The translations under genes were made by a program, and so were the position numbers. Shown here one piece after another: positions 8,552-16,874 of a stretch of DNA of 64,000 nucleotides (position 1 is the stretch's first letter; every line of letters begins with the position of its first letter). This DNA comes from CAKZQX01 sp034436755. Lineage in GTDB: Bacteria > Chloroflexota > Chloroflexia > Chloroflexales > Chloroflexaceae. The stretch covers positions 1-64,000 of the forward strand of contig DAOTVB010000174.1 in assembly GCA_034436755.1 (NCBI GenBank), in the 5' to 3' direction. The notes under the pieces were generated by a model. That model saw only the letters and a program-made list of their open reading frames with translations. It was not told the DNA's origin and searched no databases.

Positions 8552-9355
8552 TTATGCCGGTTTGCGGCAGACAAAGAAGTAGTAAGGGCCATCTTCGCCG
8601 GGGGGCGCTTCGTAGATGCGGCGCAGCAGCGGCTCCCACAGCAGATTGGGCGTGAGCGGCGGACAGAGCAGCCAGCGCCCGGTGAGCCGCCGGGTCACCA
8701 GGGCAGGCGCGCCGTAGTAGTGACTCAGATCGAACAGCTTGAGCGCCGCCGCACTGAAGTAGGGCCGGTAGGTGACCACCTCCATCCCGGCGGCATTAAA
8801 GCGCTCGGTCCATGCTGCGGCGCTAAGCGTGTTAAAGTGGTAGGAGATTTTGTTAAACCAGCGCCCATACCGGCTGCCGTCCAGCCCAACCGCGTTGAGC
8901 AGGGTGGTGCCGAGCAGATCCTGGGGAAAGCGATTGCCCACCACCGAGGCAACAAACTGCCCCCCCGGGCGCAGCACACGCGTCACCTCGCGCAGCGTCT
9001 CGTCCAGAGGGATAACATGCTCCAGCACGCAGTTGCTGATAGCGCTGGCAAAGTGGGCGTCGGGGAAGGGCAGCGCTGCGCCGTTTGACACACTCAAACC
9101 GGCATAGACGCCGCGCCGGGCCGCTTCATCGGTATCGCTGGGAATAGGATCAATTCCAAACACCTGTTTGCCCGGAAACGCAATCTCGACAAATGTCCCA
9201 TCGCCGGAGCCAATATCGACAATCGGCTCCGGCAGGTCCGGGGCAATCTCGGCAAACAGACGGGCCTCCACCGCGCGTAGCATCGCCCGATGGATCGGCA
9301 GGGTCAACAGATGAGGCCGCAGAAAATCTTGCATAGTTTCGTCGTGAGTTATCAA
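8552..9355 (-). CDS. class I SAM-dependent methyltransferase
   Basis: A 267-residue methyltransferase. Motif I is VDIGSGDGTF at about 46-55, an acidic residue ends strand two (FGIDPIPSD), and ALPFPDAHFASAISNCVLEH and LRPGGQFVASV are typical motif II/III segments. It is the last gene of a minus-strand set with an epimerase and a glycosyltransferase, so a sugar or glycolipid substrate is plausible. The TTG at 9355 has an AGGA six bases upstream; the ATG at 9334 lacks such a site, so the start is uncertain by seven codons. Confidence 0.85.
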   Translation of the reverse strand: MITHDETMQDFLRPHLLTLPIHRAMLRAVEARLFAEIAPDLPEPIVDIGSGDGTFVEIAFPGKQVFGIDPIPSDTDEAARRGVYAGLSVSNGAALPFPDAHFASAISNCVLEHVIPLDETLREVTRVLRPGGQFVASVVGNRFPQDLLGTTLLNAVGLDGSRYGRWFNKISYHFNTLSAAAWTERFNAAGMEVVTYRPYFSAAALKLFDLSHYYGAPALVTRRLTGRWLLCPPLTPNLLWEPLLRRIYEAPPGEDGPYYFFVCRKPA

Positions 9356-9363
9356 AACTATTC

Positions 9364-10563
9364 CTATTTGGTTGTATCTGTGGGTACGGGTGGTTCGTTG
9401 CCGGCTTTCTGCCGGCGCGCACGTTCCAGTTCTTCCGCAAACAGTGCTTCATACTCGGTGGCGGTGCGTTCGGTACTGAACCGCGCGGCAATCTCGGCCC
9501 GGGGGCGGATAAAGTCGGCAGGATTGTCCAGGATCTGCACAAGCGCCGCACCCAGGGCCGCGCTATCGCCGATTGGCGTCACCAGGCCCATCCCGGTTTG
9601 CCGCACCGGCTGCCGCACCCCCGGCAACTCACTGGCAACTGAAGGTGTACCACAGAGCATCGCCTCGACCTGCACCAGTCCAAACGACTCGGTCGAGTTG
9701 AGGCTCGGCACGACAATGATATCACAGTTGGGAAAGAAACTCGCCATATCGCGCGCACCGAGTGTCCCCAGAAATGTCCAGTTGTCCCGGTAGCGCTCGA
9801 AGAGCGGAGCCAGGCGGCGGGCATAGGCTTCCTCGCCCATCACATTCTCGTACTGGCCGGCGTAGAGCACTCGTGCAGTGGGATAGCGTTCCAGGACGTG
9901 GGGCAGCGCATTAAGCAGCACCTCGACACCCTTCTCCGACGCAAGGCGGGCCGCCATACCAATGACCGGCCCCTGAATATTCCAGCGGCGGCGAAACGCG
10001 GCAACCTCTTCTTCCGGGACGGCGGGCACCTCAACCGGCGGCGGAATCACATGCACCTTGGAGTGAAAGCGCGACAGGAACGGCGAATGATCGGCAAAGT
10101 CCTGGGTATAAGCCACAATCGCCGTGGATAACCGGCCCGCCAGCAGGTTGCTCTGGTTGACCACGGTATTGACCACGCGGTTGAACGGACTGGGCGGCAG
10201 TTGCAGATCGCAGTGGTAGGTCAGCACCACCGGCTGGCGCAGCAGCCGTCCGCGTAGCGCCAGCCCGCTGGCATCAAACTGCGGCAGATGCAGGCTCATC
10301 GCATCGTGGCGCAAGGCCAACCGGCTGGCCATCAGGCCAAAGGTCGGCATCAGCACACCCTTGCTCACCCGGGCAGCTACAGGCGCGCGGATTACCTCGA
10401 CGCCATCCATGTTCTCGCGCCGGGGCAGGCTGGGGTCATACTGCGATGTCAGCACCGTCACTGTGTGACCACGCCGGGCCAGTTCGGTTGCCAGCCGTTG
10501 CACATAGATCGTCAGGCCGCTGGTGTGGGGACGATAGTAGGTTAAAGCAATAAGTAGTCGCAT
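9364..10563 (-). CDS. glycosyltransferase family 4
   Basis: A 399-residue GT4 enzyme of the GT-B fold. The N-terminus has ALTYYRPHTSGLTIYVQRLA. The C-terminal nucleotide-sugar half has AARLASEKGVEVLLNALP and the retaining-GT EX7E region (NSTESFGLVQVEAMLCGTP). It transfers a sugar from an activated donor to an unknown acceptor at the cytoplasmic face. I start at the ATG at 10563, where homology begins (MRLLIALTYY). It lies between the epimerase and methyltransferase genes on the same strand, consistent with one surface-polysaccharide or glycolipid pathway. Confidence 0.92.
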   Translation of the reverse strand: MRLLIALTYYRPHTSGLTIYVQRLATELARRGHTVTVLTSQYDPSLPRRENMDGVEVIRAPVAARVSKGVLMPTFGLMASRLALRHDAMSLHLPQFDASGLALRGRLLRQPVVLTYHCDLQLPPSPFNRVVNTVVNQSNLLAGRLSTAIVAYTQDFADHSPFLSRFHSKVHVIPPPVEVPAVPEEEVAAFRRRWNIQGPVIGMAARLASEKGVEVLLNALPHVLERYPTARVLYAGQYENVMGEEAYARRLAPLFERYRDNWTFLGTLGARDMASFFPNCDIIVVPSLNSTESFGLVQVEAMLCGTPSVASELPGVRQPVRQTGMGLVTPIGDSAALGAALVQILDNPADFIRPRAEIAARFSTERTATEYEALFAEELERARRQKAGNEPPVPTDTTK

Positions 10564-10676
10564 AGGATCAGGCACCGAGAACAAAGCCACACGGAACAGA
10601 GCAAACCGGTCACATTCTTCTCAGGAAACGTGGTAGGTTTTTGTTCTATGTAGATTTGTTCTTGCTATAAGAGTAG

Positions 10677-11708
10677 CTAGTTGAACAACGCACGGTTCTC
10701 GCGGACCCAGTTCCAGAGGCGCTCAACGCCTTCCGCAACGCCGACGCGGGGCCGCCAGCCCAGTTCCCGCTCGATCTGCGAGATATCGCTCACAAAGACC
10801 GGCTGATCACCGGGACGCCAGTCGCCAAAGTGGGCCGGAACCACCGGCTGTTGCGCCAGGCGGCTCAGGATCGGTTCAAACTCCCGCCAGATCGAGATGG
10901 TATTGGCGATACCTCCGCCGACATTGTACACCTTGCCGGCAGCAATATTGATCCGCTCCAGCGCCAGTTCGTACGCATCAACCAGATCATCGATGTAAAG
11001 GATATCGCGTACCTGCTTACCGTCGCCATAAATCGCAATCGGTCGCCCAAACTGCGCCGCGATAACAAAGTGGGCAACCCAGCCCTGGTCTTCCACCCCA
11101 AACTGGCGCAGACCATAGCAGCAACTCTGTCGGAACACCACCGTCTTGAGGCCATAGATGCGGTGGTAGTCGCGCACATACTGGTCGCCCGCGCCTTTGG
11201 AGCAGCCATAGGGCGAGTGGAAGTCGAGCGGCTGGGTTTCGGGGATACCGTTGGGCAGATCCCGATAGCCATAGCGTGTCTCTTCCTCGACAATCGCCAC
11301 CTCTTCCATGCCGCCATAGACTTTGTTGGTGGAGGCATAGAGCACCGCCGGGCGGGTGGATGACTTGCGCGCCGCCTCCAGGACATTGAAGGTGCCCAGT
11401 GCGTTGATTTCAAAATCATTGCGGGGCTCGTGGACCGAGCATGTTACCGCGACCTGACCGGCCAGGTGAAAGATGACATCAACCTGGCGGGCGGCGGCTT
11501 CCAGCGCGGTCGCGTCGCGCACATCGGCCTGGATAAAGGCCAGGCTGCCTGCCGTATCGCGCGCGACCGCGCGTAGCCACTCGAGGTTGGACGGCGTTCC
11601 CGGACGGGAGAGGTTGTCATAGATCGTGACCGTGTAGCCCCGATTGAGCAGTCGTTGGGCGAGATTGCAGCCAATAAAGCCTGCACCGCCAGTAATAAGA
11701 GTCCGCAT
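10677..11708 (-). CDS. NAD-dependent nucleotide-sugar epimerase, CDP-paratose 2-epimerase-like
   Basis: A 343-residue extended short-chain dehydrogenase/reductase. It has the Rossmann motif TGGAGFIG at the N-terminus, a catalytic Tyr and Lys in SPYGCSKGAGDQY, and downstream FRQSCCYGLRQFG...DQGWVAHF. Those last segments resemble CDP-paratose/tyvelose 2-epimerases (RfbE) more than GalE, so epimerisation at C2 of a CDP-deoxysugar is my best guess. The exact substrate cannot be read from sequence. I start at the ATG at 11708, directly before RTLITGG. It is first in the set with a GT4 enzyme and a methyltransferase. Confidence 0.8.
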   Translation of the reverse strand: MRTLITGGAGFIGCNLAQRLLNRGYTVTIYDNLSRPGTPSNLEWLRAVARDTAGSLAFIQADVRDATALEAAARQVDVIFHLAGQVAVTCSVHEPRNDFEINALGTFNVLEAARKSSTRPAVLYASTNKVYGGMEEVAIVEEETRYGYRDLPNGIPETQPLDFHSPYGCSKGAGDQYVRDYHRIYGLKTVVFRQSCCYGLRQFGVEDQGWVAHFVIAAQFGRPIAIYGDGKQVRDILYIDDLVDAYELALERINIAAGKVYNVGGGIANTISIWREFEPILSRLAQQPVVPAHFGDWRPGDQPVFVSDISQIERELGWRPRVGVAEGVERLWNWVRENRALFN

Positions 11709-12335
11709 AGCTGGTAATCTCCCATTGCCACAGGGATGCATCCATTGCACCCCAGATAGAACGAAGCAACGATGGTATGGCAGTTGTCACTATAGAGAAC
11801 ACGGAACGGAGGAACACAGAACAACGTGCGCCGGACACACTATGAGCGAACAATTGGTTTGTTCTTTGTACTCTGTTTGTCTGTTCTTGCTATATGCGGC
11901 CGGACGCTGATCCGCGCTGGTCGGTCACTTACTTCCGCAATTATACCCTGTGGCTATTACCCTGACAAAACCAGATGCCTGGAAATGCCCGGTTGTCAGC
12001 GGATTGTCACTTCCACAACTTACCCAGTCCGGAGATGAAATGATCGGGAGTCCCGGCTTGAGCCGGTGGGATGCCTGCCGGGACAGCGGCATACTGCCGG
12101 GAACGCCTGATCCGGCTGAAGCCGGGACGCCTGCGCCTGGGCCACGCTCTGGCGATTACTCTGCGGCCGTACATGCTCTCCGGACATTTTTCAACGTTCA
12201 TCAGGTGGCACTACGACAGTGTCGGATGTTTCGCATGGTTCGCTCGTCTCGCAACAGGCGTAATCGCGTCCCCACCGCGTAAGTTATGTTGATTATGAAC
12301 CTTCCAGGCAGTACACTCCATCTACCGGCGGACCA
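11709..12335. other. gene-free spacer with Rep-A and a Rep-B fragment
   Basis: This stretch holds no convincing gene. AGAACA/TGTTCT-rich tracts lie at 11790-11895. A complete Rep-A palindrome lies at 12046-12132, and a Rep-B terminal fragment ending CCCCACCGCGTAAGTT at about 12228-12287. Several 60-110-codon frames run through both strands but only mirror the repeats. Confidence 0.6.
12046..12132 (+). repeat. Rep-A palindromic repeat
   Basis: Begins GGGAGTCCCGGCTTGAGCCGG and ends CCGGCTGAAGCCGGGAC, so its termini are near-perfect inverted copies. The internal GCCTGCCGGGACAGCGGCATACTGCC is also palindromic, so an RNA or single strand would fold fully. Other copies are at 26804-26891, 57681-57768 and 61603-61690. 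Confidence 0.8.
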
Positions 12336-12337
12336 AC

Positions 12338-12372
12338 CAAAAAGCGCCCTCCCGTAGAACAGGAGAGCGCCG
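12338..12372 (-). terminator. intrinsic terminator of tRNA-Cys
   Basis: Read on the minus strand, a 9-bp stem (GCGCTCTCC with GGGAGGGCGC, one G-U pair) around an 8-9 nt loop is followed directly by TTTTT. It lies 15-20 bases beyond the 3' end of tRNA-Cys, as expected of a Rho-independent terminator. Confidence 0.85.
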
Positions 12373-12387
12373 GTTGCGCAGTGGGTA

Positions 12388-12462
12388 TGGAGGCGACGGC
12401 GGGATTCGAACCCGCGAATAACGGTTTTGCAGACCGCTGCCTTACCACTTGGCTACGTCGCC
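12388..12462 (-). tRNA. tRNA-Cys (GCA), CCA encoded
   Basis: A complete cloverleaf on the minus strand. The acceptor stem GGCGACG pairs with CGTCGCC. The anticodon loop is CTGCAAA (anticodon GCA). The T arm is CGCGGG-TTCGAAT-CCCGC. The discriminator base is U73, the hallmark identity base of tRNA-Cys, followed by a genomically encoded CCA. Its promoter and terminator are both visible, so it is a single-gene transcription unit. Confidence 0.97.
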
Positions 12463-12523
12463 GGGTTGCTGGGCAATGTTGCTATCCAGGCAAAAGATGT
12501 ACAACACCCCGCGTTATTCCGAA

Positions 12524-12552
12524 ATTGTAGCATAGAGTGGTGGAACTGGCAA
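12524..12552 (-). promoter_or_regulatory. sigma-70-type promoter of tRNA-Cys
   Basis: On the minus strand, TTGCCA (12547-12552) and TACAAT (12524-12529) are separated by exactly 17 bases, with a TG just before the -10. Transcription would start about 55 bases before the mature 5' end of the tRNA. Confidence 0.7.
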
Positions 12553-12610
12553 ACGGGATAGGTCCAGGTAATAGTAATGCTCTCTAAACAAAATCAGTAG
12601 TGCGCATAGA

Positions 12611-12659
12611 CGTAGTACCGCCTGAAGGCGGCACTACGACAAATTGAGGGGTGCTATAG
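12611..12659. repeat. Rep-C end fragment / hairpin after the beta-helix gene
   Basis: CGTAGTACCGCCT and AGGCGGCACTACG form a hairpin immediately downstream of the minus-strand beta-helix gene. The segment through AAATTGAGGGGTGCTATAG matches one end of the Rep-C element at 57105-57196. It may serve as a transcript end, although no U tract follows. Confidence 0.55.
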
Positions 12660-12667
12660 TCCGCTCG

Positions 12668-14650
12668 TTAGCGTTGTATGAAGGGTAAAAATACATTGAC
12701 GGAGGTCAAGCCACCTGGAACCTGCGGCGGATTGTCGTTGCAGGGGTCATCACCGCCCGATGGCAAGGCTGTGGTATCTGCGGTCTCGACGACAGCAAAA
12801 GTCCCCGTGCATGCCGTCTGAACCGTCATCTGGTTGCCCGCAATGCTGCATCCCTCACATGGGAACAGATCAACCCACGCACCGTCCTGGTGATAGGCCA
12901 CCGTGCGGGTCGCTTGCGCGACGTTCGCTGGCAGCGTAATCTCGATAATTGAAGCGGCGGGTAATGTGTTTATCAATACTCCACCAGCGATAGCATCGAA
13001 GTTGAACGCGTACAGGCCAGATACGTCGGCGGGGAGATCCAGCACGTTCACGTTCGTGGGACGCTGGCTGAATGTTGTTGTGTCAGTGACACCCGCCGCC
13101 GGAATGGTTATCGCAACATTCCCGTCAGCACTCTCCAGGGAAGCGGCCGTGTTCGCAGGCACACTGGTATTGACCACGCTGTTGCCGAGCCGGAAGTCTT
13201 CGAAATCTACAAAGTCCAGTTCCGGATCGTCCGAGCCATCATAAATGCGACTCTGGATCTCATCACGACTTGCGGCATCCCATTCATTCTCGCGCGCATT
13301 CATCGGCTCATTCGTGGCTGTCCGGTCATAAAAAATGTCCTGCGGTGCGCCGCCTGCTGTATTGTTATCCAGAATATTGTGGGTGAAGCGAAAATTCTCT
13401 GCGCCATTGCCCGCAAGGCGGATCGCCCCACCACCGTCTGGCTCAGTTACCGTATTGTCCTGGATGAGATTGTCGCTGATGACAACATTATTCGCAAAGA
13501 GCGGATTACGCTTCAGTGCAAGACCACCACCAGCGTTCAACGCCTGGTTGTTGAGTATTTCGTTATTTGCAATAGTCAACAACACGCCGCGAAAACTCCC
13601 GTATATGCCGCCGCCAGCACCTGCATATCTATATGGCGTAGCGATATTATGCGCGATCACATTGCCGGTTATCTCCATACGGCTCACAGAGTCGCTGTCA
13701 TAATAACCAAGCTCAAAATAGATTCCCCCACCATTCCGTACGGCGCGGTTATGCGCGATTGTATTGTTACGAAGCTGCGCACTGATGTGAGTGTCTTCGA
13801 TATAAAGCCCGCCGCCGCTACCTGTGGTGGTATTGCGGCTTATCACGCTGTCCTCAACAACGAGCACGCTGGCAAAACCGTTAAAGGTGAAGCCTGTATC
13901 GCCGTTGCGGTCTACCAGGCTTCGTGCCAGGGTCATCTTCTTGTAGTTGCCGAGATCGATACCACCCCCCGCATTATCCTGTATGCGTGTATCCTGGATC
14001 ACAAAGCTGCTCACATCATTTGTCACTCTGTTAGCAAAACCAAAACCGTCAATACCATTACCGGCACTAAAACGAATGATACTCTGGTCGATGAATGCAC
14101 TGGACTCGTTGAATCCCAGGATGGTCTCATCGATTCCATGGATAGCCGTGTTGTCAACCCCACCACCGTACTCAAGAACGACGTGCTGCATAAGATGACC
14201 GCCCGTATAATTACCGTCTTCGTCGAAGGTCGCATACGTACTCGAGTCATTAAACAGGATATAGCCCCAGTCGCCAGGAGCCGGGGTATCGGCATGTGAG
14301 GTAAAGGTGATCGGGTTGGCCACCGTGCCCGGTGCCAATAAAGTGCCATTCACGGTCATCACCGTTTTGCTGTCAAACTGTACCGTAGTGCCAGGCTCCA
14401 GTGTGAGCGTGACCCCTTCGCCAATCGTCACATTGCCAGTCACAATGTATGGATCACACTCACCTGGACGAAAGGTGCTATCGACATTGATCAGACCAGA
14501 GATACCACAATTTCCCTGCGCCTGCGTAGAGGAAGGCACGACGCTGGTGAATAGTGGCAACAAGGTAACAATAAAGAGCAGACGGACAAACACATACCAG
14601 TTGTTTTTAACGTGAAATATCACATGGCTTCTCCGTGCATCAGTATCCAT
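12668..14650 (-). CDS. secreted right-handed beta-helix protein with C-terminal FLPFIQR tail
   Basis: A protein of about 660 residues. A long signal peptide (hydrophobic WYVFVRLLFIVTLLPLF, cleavage after STQAQ) is followed by a parallel beta-helix domain to about residue 470, with repeated Asn-rich rungs such as NNTIAHNRAVRNGGGIYF. Next comes a beta-sandwich region, a Cys pair (CEGC), a low-complexity linker and the terminal NVFLPFIQR. Beta-helices of this kind are often carbohydrate-binding or lyase-like, but no catalytic motif is visible. The start at 14650 has a GAGGAGG ribosome site six bases upstream. The tail is shared with three other secreted proteins in this window. Confidence 0.85.
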   Translation of the reverse strand: MDTDARRSHVIFHVKNNWYVFVRLLFIVTLLPLFTSVVPSSTQAQGNCGISGLINVDSTFRPGECDPYIVTGNVTIGEGVTLTLEPGTTVQFDSKTVMTVNGTLLAPGTVANPITFTSHADTPAPGDWGYILFNDSSTYATFDEDGNYTGGHLMQHVVLEYGGGVDNTAIHGIDETILGFNESSAFIDQSIIRFSAGNGIDGFGFANRVTNDVSSFVIQDTRIQDNAGGGIDLGNYKKMTLARSLVDRNGDTGFTFNGFASVLVVEDSVISRNTTTGSGGGLYIEDTHISAQLRNNTIAHNRAVRNGGGIYFELGYYDSDSVSRMEITGNVIAHNIATPYRYAGAGGGIYGSFRGVLLTIANNEILNNQALNAGGGLALKRNPLFANNVVISDNLIQDNTVTEPDGGGAIRLAGNGAENFRFTHNILDNNTAGGAPQDIFYDRTATNEPMNARENEWDAASRDEIQSRIYDGSDDPELDFVDFEDFRLGNSVVNTSVPANTAASLESADGNVAITIPAAGVTDTTTFSQRPTNVNVLDLPADVSGLYAFNFDAIAGGVLINTLPAASIIEITLPANVAQATRTVAYHQDGAWVDLFPCEGCSIAGNQMTVQTACTGTFAVVETADTTALPSGGDDPCNDNPPQVPGGLTSVNVFLPFIQR

Positions 14651-14787
14651 GAGTAACCTCCTCTTGCTCAAAACAATGTACCAATACGATGATGGAAGAC
14701 AGGGATAGCGCTACTTGTTACTGGCGTTGACCATAAGGAACGATGGTGTTTCTCTCCAGGCCGGATGCAGCCCTATGATTGGTTGAC

Positions 14788-14818
14788 GGAGCCGATATGG
14801 TGTTGAGATATCGGCTCC
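14788..14818. terminator. perfect 11-bp hairpin between two secreted-protein genes
   Basis: GGAGCCGATAT and ATATCGGCTCC flank a 9-nt loop, between the end of the lipoprotein-like gene and the start of the beta-helix gene (both minus strand). There is no T run on either side, so it could be a weak terminator, an RNA-stability hairpin or a regulator site. Confidence 0.45.
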
Positions 14819-14930
14819 CTTATACACGAGGTAGATTCACTTGCCGTGGTTATTGGTAGATGGGCTTACCAGCTATGAGCAGACACATTGTGCTCACAAC
14901 CGGTGCTGTCCTTGATAAACAAAGCAGAGT

Positions 14931-16274
14931 CTACTGGGGCGGTTGCAGGCAGGCAAAGTCAGCCGGGATTCCAAGTTCAGCGCGACGTTCAGGAGAAAGA
15001 AGGCCCAGGATGATTCCTGAACGGCCATCAACGATAACCGTCCACTGTCCTGCCTGTAACTCCAGCAATACCCCAAAGGGGTCATACCGTTCTCGGAGAT
15101 CAGGAGTTACCCGTGCTGCGGCAAACCCTTGATCAACACAGATACGCTCAACGCTATAACTGGTCGGTGGGTCATTGCCTATTTCCGGGCCCAGGTAAGC
15201 GCGGATAGCCGTTTCAACGGCTGCCGGATCTTCCGCGGCCGGGTCGGTGGGCTGTGCTGCTTCAGGTGCCCGAATGCCATCGTCCGGATCAGCCAGCACA
15301 AAGAATGGGTAGATAGAAACGAGCAGACGAATAGTTCGCTCCCCTGATACTGAAAGCGGCAGGATCAGCCGTGAAACATCTTGCGACGGCAGTAAGCGTA
15401 ACGTAAATGCCTGCCCATCACGTACGACGCTTGTTAACTGAACACTATCACCAGGCAGATTAGCAAATGTCACCGTTCCATCGTTGCCGGATGTGGCAGT
15501 ACGTTCGACGCCCGCTGCGTCAACAATGGTAACAACAAGGTTTCGCTCGGCGTCGCCGGTACGATTACCGACAAACTCAATAGTAAGCGTTGATGTTGCG
15601 CCTGACCCTTGCGGCTCACCCACCACATCTGCCCCCAGGCGGGTCAGCAGCACGTTGTAGGGTGGATCATTCTCAGGATGCAGTTCGAAGCGTGCCCGCT
15701 CGAACCACTGCACGACGTGGGTGGTACCGTCCGCCAGCGTTGCCTCGAACTCGCCCGTCAGCGGCAGCCCGAACAGCGCCAGACTCTCGGCAGGTGAAAT
15801 ACCGGGCTCGCCCAGGTCCAACCCGCTGGCGCTCCAGTAGGCCAGGAACGCCCCGCAGACGTTGTAGCCCGTCTCGTTGAAATAGGTACACCCATCGCGC
15901 GGCTCCTGGCGGGGCGGTGGGCCACCACTGGAGGCGACAAACTCGGCACCGAGCCGGCCAAGCAGGACATCGTAGGGCGGGGCATTTTCGGGGTGCAGCT
16001 CGAGCCGGTTGCGCTCAAACCACTGCACCTGCCCGGTCCAGTCGCCAATCGTCTCTTCGCGCTGGGGGGTGATCGGCAGGCCAAATACCGGCAGGCCCCC
16101 GTTCTGCTCCCAGTATTGGAGCAGCCGTCCGGACACGCAGAGGCCCGTTTCCGCGAAACAGCGTTCCCCTGGTTGCGCCTGGGTGGGAACCGGTGTTACC
16201 GCCATTGGTAGGAGCATACCGAGGAGCAAAACAATACCAAACAGGGTCCATCTGGGGCGTGATCCAACGCACAT
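14931..16274 (-). CDS. secreted protein with duplicated FNETG...WFERARFE...LLTRLG repeats
   Basis: A protein of about 447 residues with a signal peptide (RWTLFGIVLLLGMLLPMAV, cleavage near PTQAQ). Two tandem repeats of about 80-90 residues follow. Each has a Cys and ETG start, a YW pair, FGLP, VQWFERxRxELHPEN and a PPYxVLLxRLGA end. This module is frequent in secreted Chloroflexota proteins; its function is not known to me. The C-terminal half has a carboxypeptidase-regulatory-like beta-sandwich and an alpha/beta domain of unknown role. I chose the ATG at 16274 because GGAGGAAG lies at the right distance; an upstream start at 16307 has no such site. Confidence 0.82.
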   Translation of the reverse strand: MCVGSRPRWTLFGIVLLLGMLLPMAVTPVPTQAQPGERCFAETGLCVSGRLLQYWEQNGGLPVFGLPITPQREETIGDWTGQVQWFERNRLELHPENAPPYDVLLGRLGAEFVASSGGPPPRQEPRDGCTYFNETGYNVCGAFLAYWSASGLDLGEPGISPAESLALFGLPLTGEFEATLADGTTHVVQWFERARFELHPENDPPYNVLLTRLGADVVGEPQGSGATSTLTIEFVGNRTGDAERNLVVTIVDAAGVERTATSGNDGTVTFANLPGDSVQLTSVVRDGQAFTLRLLPSQDVSRLILPLSVSGERTIRLLVSIYPFFVLADPDDGIRAPEAAQPTDPAAEDPAAVETAIRAYLGPEIGNDPPTSYSVERICVDQGFAAARVTPDLRERYDPFGVLLELQAGQWTVIVDGRSGIILGLLSPERRAELGIPADFACLQPPQ

Positions 16275-16830
16275 TCTGGTCTTCCTCCGTGGCAAGAATG
16301 ACAGCAATATATATCCACGGTACGCAGAGCATCCATGCTATGAATACTCTACGCCCATATTATTGGAAAACACATATGCGAGGTAGGAATTAGTATCTAA
16401 GAAGATCCTTACCGGGGCACGGTAGGATATATCATAATTCTAGCTGTAGATAACGGCTTCAATCAGGTATTCTTTTTCTTGTCCTCAAGGAGTTTAGCAT
16501 GTGGAGAAGTGATTGTCAACCGTGCAATCTGACTTTTACTAAAAATAAATATTTGTAGTTTCAACAAAGCATGCTCCATACCGATGACGCTACACCCTGC
16601 GGATGTTCTCGCGGTCAAGGCGCAACAATCAGATCCCCAACCTGGCATCCGTCAGATCCACGACGCACGCGGTGCTGCCGGCAGGGTCTGAGTTTCAGCG
16701 GGTGGGGTCACACCTGATTGCCTTCTATCGATTTGCTACCCCAATTCTCCCAGATATACTGCGTGGGCAAAAAACCGCCATCTGAAAAACCTGTCACCTT
16801 ACGCCATGTTACCGGTCGCCCCGGGCGGCA
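16275..16830. other. gene-free divergent spacer
   Basis: About 560 bases between the minus-strand secreted protein and the plus-strand cyclase protein. The section near 16300-16560 is AT-richer than the surroundings. I see no gene, tRNA or family repeat here, only the cyclase promoter at its right edge. Confidence 0.5.
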
Positions 16831-16836
16831 GCTTCG

Positions 16837-16845
16837 TGGTATAAT
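16837..16845 (+). promoter_or_regulatory. extended -10 promoter of the cyclase gene
   Basis: TGG-TATAAT (hexamer 16840-16845) is a consensus extended -10 element located 30 bases before the ATG at 16875. No matching -35 is evident, which extended -10 promoters tolerate. Confidence 0.6.
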
Positions 16846-16874
16846 TTTCGGCACCCCCTGAAATCAGCTCGACT

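Noticed and set aside
12388..12462. tRNA-Cys as an integration site of a mobile element.
   Set aside because: No integrase gene and no repeated tRNA 3' end was found nearby; the tRNA has its own intact promoter and terminator.
12668..14650. Pectate lyase or alginate lyase for the beta-helix protein.
   Set aside because: Only the helix rungs are recognisable; none of the calcium-site or catalytic Arg/Lys motifs of lyases are visible.
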